Source of the DNA: Cylindrodendrum hubeiense
Taxonomy: Eukaryota; Ascomycota; Sordariomycetes; Hypocreales; Nectriaceae
Length of the DNA: 64,000 nucleotides
NCBI GenBank assembly: GCA_014621425.1
Contig: JAANBB010000107.1
Span: forward strand, 41,645 to 105,644
Direction of reading: 5' to 3'
Positions 55,837 through 64,000 of this stretch are shown here, piece after piece. Each line of letters starts with the position of its first letter. The first letter of the stretch is position 1. Made by a program: the position numbers and the translations under genes. The notes beneath the pieces were generated by a model. The model saw only the letters and a program-made list of their open reading frames with translations, was not told the DNA's origin and made no database searches.

Positions 55837-56303
55837 TTAGGCGACGTAGAATCTAGCAGCGACAGCCCATCGCGGTCGGTCGAGTCTTTTTGGGCTCAGG
55901 GAAGGCGACCGAGTCGATCTGGAAGCCAAGGGTCGTGTGAGACAGGAGTTGGAGGTTGGCGTCGGGGATGCTGACTGCGCTGTGGTGGTTGGTCGTGTTC
56001 GCGTCGTGATTGATGGTGCGTTAATGATGGAAATAGCCCGTCTTCCGTGCGAAGGCTTTCTTGAAACTCGGCCGGTACCAAAACCCGTGGAAAAGTCTAA
56101 GGTTGAAAGGACACAAGATAGGAGACTCAAGCCGCCAGCGAAGCTCCAGACGTTAAAGCGGTCCGCTATTGATCATTGAAAACGGTTAAACCTCACGTCA
56201 TTGGCTGGGGCACCGCCACATGCTTAGGTAAACATGTGGCGCTGCCCCTCCAATACTACGACCTCAATGCATGAGCAGGCAATCAACTTCCGGCATCAAC
56301 ATC
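55837..56303. promoter_or_regulatory. Divergent promoter, amino acid transporter / FAM32A-like gene
   Basis: 467 bp separate the two start codons. A CCAAT-type box (reverse ATTGG at about 56202) and short leader sequence on the right side are visible. No further gene is present. Confidence 0.45.
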
Positions 56304-56753
56304 ATGGCTTCCGACGAGTACAGCACCGTGGGTGGCGGCGGCGCCCTCAGGATGAAGGGCGCCAAGGTGCACAAGAAGAAGAAGAAGCGCGACAAGTCCA
56401 ACCTCGAGAAGAACCTCGGGAACGAGGTGGCCAAGAAGGACAGTCCGGCGCAGGACAAGGAGGCCGACGACAAGGCCGACGAGGACGACGAGGACAATCG
56501 ACCCGTGGTGCAAAAGACAGAGTCGGAGAAGAAGCACGAGGAAATCAAACGGAAACGGGTATGTTGCTTATTTGTCTCAGCCGCCCCATCCATCAGCCAC
56601 TGACACGCCTCCCTGCAGCTCCTCCAGCTGGCCGAATCCTCCAGCGCACGACCCGAACTGCTCAAGACGCACAAGGAGAGAGTCGAAGAACTCAACACGT
56701 ACCTCTCTAGACTGAGCGAGCACCACGACATGCCTCGCATTGGCCCTGGTTAG
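56304..56753 (+). CDS. FAM32A-like small basic protein
   Basis: Small nuclear protein of 129 aa, homologous to human FAM32A, which is found in late spliceosomes near the 3' exon. Exons 56304-56558 and 56619-56753; the intron (GTATGT donor, CTGCAG acceptor, 60 nt) joins EIKRKR to LLQLAESSSARP. The ATG at 56304 is chosen because it is followed by the conserved start region (MASDEYSTVGGGGALRMKGA), then the Lys cluster KKKKKRDKSNLEK. A longer upstream frame starts at a non-ATG codon. The middle is acidic, and the C-terminal helix LKTHKERVEELNTYLSRLSE, then HHDMPRIGPG, is the family hallmark. It shares a divergent promoter with the amino acid transporter. Confidence 0.88.
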
Positions 56754-57478
56754 GGGTCTCATCATGGTTACATGGCCCGTGAGATGGGGGAAAGAAAGAC
56801 AAGTGGACGGGAGTTTGGGGCGTTTGGATATACCCTCTATTTACACAATACAATGCCACGGCATCACCAATTTTTTTCTTTCTGCTGCCTTCGTATCAGA
56901 ACTTGGTGTGATCCACAGTTTCACCGAGGTTGGGATGACCAAGAACGAACTGTGCACTGGCCGGCTGCTAATTGATCCTCCCGTATACTGATGTGTCGTT
57001 TATGCGCGTCCTCGTGTCATATTGGGGCAATCTGGGTCACTACGCCAAAATGGTTGGTGTATGGTGACGGTGAAATCACGTATCACTTCTCTAAAACCGA
57101 GATCTCGTATATGACTATAAAGTCAAAAGTATTTTTGTACTGTCTGGCTTCCTTTCTACATTCATATCGGCAAATGTGGTGTGCGCCATTACTATGATTC
57201 CCTCTCTTCCATCCACCCAAGACACACGAGACACAACCATTTCATGGCTTGCCGTCCTTGTCTAGACCCGTATCCATTCTGCCTGAGCGTCTGATTTCGC
57301 TCCCATGTCTATTATTATTTCCCATTTTTCCTAAACCCTGGAATTATTTCCATAAAAGAGAGAACCGTCAAATTCGTTAAAGTAGAGCCCGATGTGAAAA
57401 CTCGCTCGCAAAACCCCAGTCGGGTATGATATGCCGCGCGCACATGGATAAGATGCATCATCTGATATTGGTGCCGTC
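56754..57478. other. Convergent 3' spacer
   Basis: 3' flanks of the FAM32A-like gene (plus) and the Ser/Thr-rich protein gene (minus). AT-rich stretches, no supportable gene. Confidence 0.45.
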
Positions 57479-58906
57479 TTACAGCAGCAGCAGGCCACCG
57501 AACATCATGCCGATGACAGCAGAGAGGACGCCGGAAACGGAGGACTGAGGAGCAGCATTCTGCAAGTTGGGGTCGCTGGTAGACGTGGCCTGGGAGTTGG
57601 GGACAACTTGGACCCAGGATGTCGAAGTGAGAGTGGTGATGCCGCCGTCCTCTAGGGTTGAGGTGAAGGTCTTCGCCACGGGGCTGGAAGTGGTTCTGGT
57701 ACCGGTAGTGATAGTCTTCTGGGATGACTCGGACTTGGTGGATGAAGCCTCATCGCCTATGAGAATTTTGTTAGCACATTGTACCCATGTTGATAATTCC
57801 CAATGGACGCAGTAAAAAGTATATCATGGCAAACTCCAAATGTCGGCCGCACTTGCAAGCTTCATGACAAGTGGACAATATCGAAACATTGTAGCCGGCT
57901 TGGAATTGCCGGGTCCGTGTCCTCGGCTCCGGGATGAGCTTGAACAGGAGTCCCACATACCAGAGGTACTGGCTGTCTCAGTCGATTCCGATGACTCGGT
58001 GGAGGAAGGACTATCACTAGAACTAAAAGAGTCCGTAGAGGACTGAAAAGATGCAGAAGAGGTTTCCGGCGGAGACGTACTGATAGAAGAGGAGACGGAG
58101 ACTGTATCACTAGGAGAGGAGGAAGACGTTCCGGAAGGCTCCGCTTCCGACGTGGACGTACCGGAGTCAGTGGAAGATTCGGCCGCGGTGGTGGACTGGG
58201 AATCGGCGGTGGTCTCAGCGGTGGTGCTGCTGGGCTGTTCGGCGGTAGTGGCAGGCTCCGAAGATTGCTCAGTGGACGAGGGCGTATCCCGGGTAGAAGA
58301 AGGGGCCTCCTGAGTGGAAGAGTCCTGGGCGGTGCTGGAAGCTACGTCTGTGTCCGTGTTAGAGGGTTCATCCGACCTAGAAGTCGCAGAGGTAGGCTCA
58401 CTCGTGTCGCTGGTCTGCGTGGGCTCGACCGCAGTGGAAGTAGCCTCCGCTGTGGTATCCGAAGCCGGATCCGTGGAAACTGCCTCAGTGGAGGAAGGCT
58501 GGGTGACAACAGCCGTAGAGGAATCACCCGAGTCAGTGGAGGAAGAAGCACCTGGGGTGTTGTTGTTCTGTCGTCGAGCCATGCGGGCCATGGAGTCAGA
58601 CAGGTTGGGCTTGTGGCTGTGAATGGCGTCCTTGACGCTGATATCGCCGTGGAGGGCATGGCGGAGGTGGCCAGGGCAGACGCCGGTGGCACCTCCGATG
58701 GAAACCATACCAACACCGACCAAGCAGACAACTGCTAGGGCAATGAGACCTCGTCGTGCGCATGAGGTAGTCCTGGTGTTGTCCCTGGGATGGGCGAGCT
58801 CCGAGTCCTGGAATTGGGCATCCTTCTCCATGATCCTCTCCTCTCCGTGTGTGTTCAGTAGTCCAGCCTCCATGTTGTAGTCGTGCTTGATATCGGAGGA
58901 GGCCAT
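57479..58906 (-). CDS. Ser/Thr-rich membrane or cell-wall-anchored protein
   Basis: Predicted 407-aa surface protein. Exons 57961-58906 and 57479-57756; intron 57757-57960 (204 nt, GTATGT donor, CATAG acceptor, TGCTAACA branch) joins ...TASTSG to DEASSTKSE. The ATG at 58906 (MASSDIKHDYNMEAG) is preferred over the 19-codon extension. Residues about 50-75 form a single hydrophobic segment after Arg-Arg (RRGLIALAVVCLVGVGMVSI), more like a signal-anchor than a cleaved signal. Then come about 230 residues of Ser/Thr-rich low complexity (expected O-mannosylation), a compact block (TFTSTLEDGGITTLTSTSWV), and a hydrophobic C-terminus SGVLSAVIGMMFGGLLLL reminiscent of a GPI-addition signal. The two hydrophobic ends together are unusual. 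Function is unknown; a cell-wall or stress-sensor role is only a guess. Confidence 0.8.
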
Positions 58907-60588
58907 CTTGGAGTTGGAGGAGGGATCGGGCGGCTTATGTAGACTGCAGAACGGCAAAGGCAAAAGTGCAACCCAACCAATGTCGATCTCAGGGTGGTAC
59001 CTAGGAGCAGAGGGCGAGGGTGATGCTGATGCAGTTGGGGCGGATATGCAGGAGTGTCGCCTTCAGGTGTGCAGTTACAAGTGTCAGGCGGAGTGGACGG
59101 AAGGTTTGGCGAGCACGATCAATGACTGGCTGGGAGGAGAAGAGACGGTTGTTGATAGGATAAGAGGATGAAGTTCGGTGTTGTGACTGGACAGAAGAGA
59201 GTTGAGGAGGAGGAGGAGGGGGCAGGATATGTCTTTATCGATGATGGCAGAATGTCGTGGGGTGCGGAGCCTGGGACTTGGGTTGGTGTGTGCCAAGAGA
59301 CCAAGAGGCCGACAAACCGGGGCAGGGCCGTGGGTCTAGTGAGGCCGGGGCCGGGGACGAATTGAGGGGCTCTCACGGATGGGATGGAGTAAAATGGAGC
59401 AGAATGGAGCACAGAAGCAAAGAAGAGGGCGAGGGGAGCTCGGGGATCAGGGAATCAGGGCACCAGGGAGCCAGGGAACCAGGGAACAGCGGGAAACGGA
59501 GAGACAGGAAACGGGTAGCGCAGCTGCGCGACGCCCCAGCCTGCGATGGCGGCGGCACGCAGCGCGCAGCACACGGGGACCGTACGGGCTGGTAACACGA
59601 GGCGCTGGCTGCTGCAAGACGTGCAGCAGAGAACGAGGTAAAACGGGGCCACGGCGCTCCACGGGTGACGAGCAAAACGGGCCAAAAACGACCCAAAAAC
59701 GACCCAGGCACTAGGCTGGCCTAGCCTGAATCAGTAGATCCGCAGCTGTCGGCGAGAGCCTGCGAGAGGGCTGAGGCTGAGGGCCGCCGAGCTCAGACCT
59801 GGCGAGAGTTTTCTGTCGACGGATTGCTCCGGTGCGGTGGCGAGGAAGCCAAGCAAAACAGCCAAGCCAAAAAGCCAAGCAGGGCTGCGATAGTTCAAGG
59901 CCTGTTGCTTTTTGGGCTCGGCCTGGGGCGATACCGACCACATGCAGTTTTGGCCAAAGCCACCCCGGCCTCCCAAAAATAAGAAGCATCCCCTGTTGCT
60001 GCTCGCTCTCGCCGAGATCCCATCCCTCCAACCCTTCCCCCGCCATGCCACCCCAGTCATCAAACCCTTGACTGCCCTGGCTGACCGGCTGGACGAAACA
60101 ATCGAGACGTAGGGGAGCGGAGTGTCATCTCTTGTGTCTACATCGTATATACGAGTCGTGAAGGCGTGTCGGTTTCCGGTTCCTGAATCATAATGAGAAG
60201 CGCCACGCTGACAATGCCGACGCTTTGTCTCGCTGTATGTCACTGAGGCAAACTAAGGAGAATCTCATTACATAGTGCATAATACCAAGTACAGTACATA
60301 GTACTAGTACTAGTCGATGCCACATATAGTCCGTCTGTATGATGCGGCGGCAGGGATATGAGCGTCATGTTGCGTCCTCCTCCAAGACGTTGCATGGACA
60401 GTCCTCGCAGCGAAGGTCAAAGCCAAGAGCCTCGTGCTCCTAGCGCTCGCAGCAGCCGGCATGTGCGTCGATCAGCGATCCCGTCGGGCCGCCCAACAGG
60501 GAACTTTACCGCTTAATTAAATGACCCGAGACCAGTTGGTCAAGGACGGCTCCCTTCCTACCTGCTTGTCGAATTTCCTCCCCATAAA

Positions 60589-60605
60589 CTACCTAGGTAG
60601 GTAGC
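60589..60605. repeat. CTACCTAGGTAG palindrome with extra GTAG
   Basis: CTACCTAGGTAG at 60589-60600 is a perfect 12-bp palindrome, extended by GTAGC to the right. ACCT/AGGT words recur nearby (60557-60564, 60627-60640). Such TACCTAGGTA palindromes are frequent between genes in some Sordariomycetes. Confidence 0.75.
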
Positions 60606-60730
60606 TACTAGTTATGGCCTCGTAAGGTAGGAGGTACCTTATGTAGTTGGGAAAAGTCCCGCACTGGTTGTTTCCCGCTGCCGTTTTGCGGCAACTGCCT
60701 TCAGCGATTGGCGCTGTAATTCAGGGGCAC

Positions 60731-60765
60731 GGCAGACGGTAGGCGGTAGGCGGTAGGCGGCAGAC
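60731..60765. repeat. 7-bp tandem repeat GGTAGGC / GGCAGAC
   Basis: Five 7-bp units in a row: GGCAGAC, GGTAGGC, GGTAGGC, GGTAGGC, GGCAGAC (60731-60765). The outer units share the same variant, so the array is symmetric in unit order. Confidence 0.9.
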
Positions 60766-61204
60766 GGCTACGGGTTCAGGGACCGAGACGGAAAGAGGCG
60801 GGGCATCTCTTCTAGAACACTTCCATCCGCGCAGTTCCCCAATGAGAAGAGTGGGAAAAGCATGTACTACCGACGTAGTAGTATCGACAGGCCGGGTTGA
60901 TGGATTTCGTGCCTGCGCCCCGTCTTGCCACGCCGGATTGCTGCACCTTCCTAGGAACCTGGTCCCCGATGGAACTCACACGTATTAAGCCGCAGGTGCG
61001 CTGGAGCGACCGCCTCCCTAACACATTGCACGCCAACGGACCCATGGCAAAGGTGCCACGAAACCCAGGAGCCTCTCGCTCTAGCACCCACATGCCCACG
61101 CATAGACAGGTGGGCTTGTCTCGTATGACAATGCCACTGATGGCGTTGACGTACTATGTACAATCCGCCATCTCCCCTGTTGCGTCAGACACATCAATGT
61201 GAGC

Positions 61205-61250
61205 CCAAAACCAACACCAACACCAACACCAACACGCCAACGCCAACGCC
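61205..61250. repeat. Hexamer repeat CCAACA / CCAACG
   Basis: A run of CCAACA units followed by CCAACG units (about 61208-61249), a simple-sequence repeat with a single-base switch between its two halves. It lies in non-coding DNA. Confidence 0.85.
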
Positions 61251-62324
61251 ATCCCAACCCCCAGAGTCAGCCAAGTCCAGACCTGCCTGTCTCCAGCGAC
61301 CAAGCACGTGCCTCTTATTACCGGGTATCAGACATGATAGTTCCCCCAGGTCCAAAGTAACATCCGAAGATGGGTGGGCGCACACTCCCACACTTCACTG
61401 GCACCGATGCGATCCGAGGACAACCCGCACCCGTTCCGCAGCCAAGTCTCCCCGGGTAGGATCCGAAGATGGATCTAGTCCATCCATGATCCATCTCCAG
61501 CCCCGAAGCGCAAGTCGCTAACCGCCTCGTATGCTAGCTGCTAATATATCGCGCCGCCGCCAGCCTGCATAGTGCAGACTATGGACGGTAGTATGTAGTA
61601 GACTCGCCATGACCACATGGCACGTAGCCACCCTCACAGACCCGTCATACCGCCCTCACCGTGTCTCAAATACATTATACCAACCCGGACAGCCCAACTC
61701 GGCAGGAATCTGCTCAGCCTAGGCGCCGTGCTCGTCTGATAAGGTTCAGATGGCGTTGAGCGACGTTGGCTGTCACATTGTGGGAGTGTCATCGCAACCT
61801 CATCGGCCGGCTTGGCCTCAACTTCGCGCCGGCAACGCCCACCTCAATCCACCTTTGGCCGCCATCGTCCACCTTTGGCCACCACATCGTCGGTCCAGGC
61901 CCATGAAGAGGCTGACCGGCGGCGCCTCTCCCGGCGCTCTCTCCTCGACCTTCTCCCAGGAATACCCTCTCATCAATTGCCTCGGCCGTCATGCCCGCGC
62001 AATGCTGCTTCAATTCGCACCCATTGAACTGACTCGAGAGTCACCCAGCCTGCAGCTTCTAGCGCAGCCCGGCGCTTGCCAGTGACCCCTATCTGCAGAG
62101 GTTTCTGCATCAAGACATTCTCAGACGCCGAAACCACAACACGCCCCCGAAGACCTTTCGTACATCAGCACACCCACCCATCCCAAACGCCTCGTCTCTT
62201 CTTATTGCCTCTGCGGGTATAATATCTGGTATTTAGTATGACAGCTCACTCCCTCGGCCACACATTTCGAAAGCCCTACATAGTATGCAGCTGGTCTGTC
62301 TCCATTGACCCCATGGCGGCCTCC

Positions 62325-62352
62325 CACCCCATGGATTGCACCCCATGAATTG
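62325..62352. repeat. 14-bp direct tandem repeat
   Basis: CACCCCATGGATTG (62325-62338) is followed immediately by CACCCCATGAATTG (62339-62352) and then by a third partial CACCCCA. The units differ at one base. Confidence 0.9.
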
Positions 62353-63231
62353 CACCCCACTCGGCTATTGAGGGTGATTATTAACGCCTGTCAGGCAGTT
62401 TGATTACCCGTGGATCTGCGCCAGGTTTAGGCCTTCACCACGCCGTTCCGAGGACCGATTACGTAGCACGGTGGTTCAAGTTCAGCTCACTTAGTGCCCT
62501 CGCGAGGCAGAGGCACGCGAGGCTGTGCCATCGCTTGGAGATGATGGCTGGTCGGAGGGCACGGCCAAGTCCCCAGAGTCACCCCATACCGCCATACCCG
62601 GGGATGGATGGCCAAAGCTGTGAACTATCGAGCACATCCCGGGTGCTAATTAAGGCGTCCTCTGGGGAGAATACCGCATTGACGCATCGGGTCCGTCCTT
62701 GGTGCTCCATCCGTCGGACCGTCATACGCACGCTTTTGCATGACTTCGCCCGTACCTTCGATGCGATGCCACGGTGCCGTTGTGTGTTGTGCCCCCTGTC
62801 AGTCTCAGATCATTGTTATTAGATGATTCGATTGGCGCAACTGCAACCAACACGCCCTTAACATCACCCTGGCCTGACTGCGGCACGGACGACAGTGTTC
62901 CGATATCGCCTGCATCATGTACGCCGCAGGTGCTCTGCACATGGTCGTACTTGCGTGCTTTGCCTCTGACGATCAATTTGTCTCTATCAAGCCATATCCG
63001 CGTGCTGGCGGCTGAATACAGTGTCTAGCCTGATCTCCAACAACAACAACAACAAACAGCATCTCCACCATGGAGTGACGGACAGCACCAGGCTCTCGTC
63101 CGCCAGACTGTATCGTCTACCCTCCTGTCTCGAATTTCGACGCTCAAGGACTTTGACATGCTCGTATGTGACAAGAAGCCCGGTGTCGTAAACCTCAACA
63201 GAAAACATCGCATCTGCGAGCCTCCTTCTTA

Positions 63232-64000
63232 TCATTTCCTCATGCTGCCAATCAGCTCCTGTTGTGCCTCCCGGTCCCGGGCGCCCTCGCTCAGGCTTCC
63301 AATGCTCCTCAGATTACCCACCACGTCCTTCGCCTTGCCAAAGTAGACCTCCTGCAGTAGGTTGCGCATCTTGAGTTCCATGTCCTCCACCAACCGTCCC
63401 ACGTTGGCGATATGGCTGTCGTCATTCTCGACGGGGAGGTCCTGTTCCACCTGGCGTGTCATGTTGCCGCTCAGGTCCAATTCGCCTAGGTTGCCTCCGG
63501 CGCTGGACAATGTCAGGATCACGGTGGACGTAAGCTTGTAGTGAGTGCTTCGGCCTCGCTCGATGGCCTCGAAAACGTGGATTGAATCCCAGACGCCCTC
63601 GGAGCTGCCTCCGGATGGAGATGCTGAGTAGAAAATCACATGTCAGCATTCTGATGTCTGGGAATGATGGTTGTCTAGGGATGTATCTCACATTTCTTAA
63701 GTAGCACGACACCGGCGAAGCCATCGTCGAGATTCCAGAAGTAGACGCTGCTCACACCACCTTCGTAATACAACTCGCGGTAAATGTCAAAGGCCTCGTT
63801 GGCCTTGACCTCCATCTTGCGAACGCGCTCGCTGGGGATGGCGCCTTCGCCCGCACCCTCGCTACCGCCCGCACCGACGCCGCCGGCGCCGCTCTCGTCC
63901 AGCGGGGGGTCGAACGTGGTTAGACCATGGGGAGCGGTAGCTATCGCCATCGCGGTTGTAGTCGCAGAGCAGGTAGTCGCGGCCGGTCTGCTTGCACCGG
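63232..64000 (-). CDS. CAP2: F-actin capping protein beta subunit, 5' end outside window, one frameshift
   Basis: Beta subunit of the CapZ heterodimer that caps actin filament barbed ends. The gene enters at the window's right edge and reads leftward. The most upstream part visible is [20 protein letters not shown], then RSPWSN, strongly conserved in this family. Intron 63624-63691 (GTGAGA donor, CTCAG acceptor, GCTGAC branch) joins VVLLKK to [19 protein letters not shown]. Further conserved blocks: [51 protein letters not shown] and [17 protein letters not shown], ending IGSMRK. Between SPWSN and TFDPPLDES the reading frame changes: one extra G at 63918-63919 (plus strand) separates two otherwise perfect family segments. 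No plausible intron fits there, so it is a base insertion, probably an error in the sequence, possibly a real mutation. Confidence 0.92.

Larger units (their letters stand above)
58907..63231. other. 4.3 kb gene-poor spacer with small repeats
   Basis: No frame on either strand carries a recognisable domain. The left part (59.0-60.1 kb) is GC-rich, with CAGGGAACCAGGGA-like repeated words near 59450-59490 and AAAACGACCC repeats near 59686-59705. The right part contains the tandem repeats and palindrome listed separately. A long promoter region for the Ser/Thr-rich gene and 3' flank of the capping protein gene must lie at the ends. Confidence 0.45.

Overview
The window is nuclear DNA from a filamentous ascomycete fungus. 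Genes carry short spliceosomal introns (about 45-65 nt, GTRNGT donors, CTRAC/CTAAC branch sites a short way upstream of the acceptor). The protein set is typical of moulds: a Zn2Cys6 regulator, a PDR-type ABC transporter, a GH105-like hydrolase, an Ape1-like aminopeptidase and fungal NAD-formate dehydrogenase. The style of the formate dehydrogenase and capping-protein sequences, and TACCTAGGTA-type intergenic palindromes, suggest Sordariomycetes; that placement is inference. There is no operon structure, CRISPR, convincing tRNA/rRNA or intact transposon.

Layout: 0-2.8 kb AT-rich and gene-free. 2.8-4.0 kb secreted GH105-like hydrolase (+). 4.5-6.0 kb two orphan ORFs. 6.9-9.6 kb long disordered conserved fungal protein (-). 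10.4-12.6 kb CAF-1 large subunit Rlf2/Cac1 (-). 13.6-14.7 kb basic disordered protein (-). 14.7-22.1 kb a 7.4 kb stretch with no supportable gene. 22.1-25.3 kb SPX-EXS protein of the Syg1/XPR1 family (+). 25.5-27.3 kb vacuolar aspartyl aminopeptidase (-). 28.1-30.8 kb a many-exon Zn2Cys6 regulator (-), divergent from a complete 11-exon PDR ABC transporter (31.6-36.5 kb, +) across a CGG-rich promoter. 37.3-38.0 kb small secreted protein (-). 39.4-40.3 kb F-box protein (-). 41.7-42.6 kb C2H2 factor (+). 43.2-44.7 kb OTT_1508-like deaminase (-). 46.2-48.9 kb F-box/ankyrin protein (+). 51.7-53.3 kb formate dehydrogenase (+, with a frameshift). 53.9-55.8 kb LAT-type amino acid transporter (-), divergent from a FAM32A-like spliceosomal protein (56.3-56.75 kb, +). 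57.5-58.9 kb Ser/Thr-rich membrane protein (-). 58.9-63.2 kb gene-poor, with small tandem repeats. 63.2-64.0 kb F-actin capping protein beta (-), cut by the window end and carrying a frameshift.

Most loci are unrelated housekeeping or accessory genes. The one clear functional unit is the divergent regulator/ABC-transporter pair, which looks like a locally controlled drug or metabolite efflux module; its regulator seems to lack the sixth zinc-cluster cysteine. Other points of interest: three introns whose length is a multiple of three and which lack stops, a histone-H1-like Lys repeat inside CAF-1, single-base frameshifts in two highly conserved genes (which point to sequence errors), and several promoter inverted repeats.
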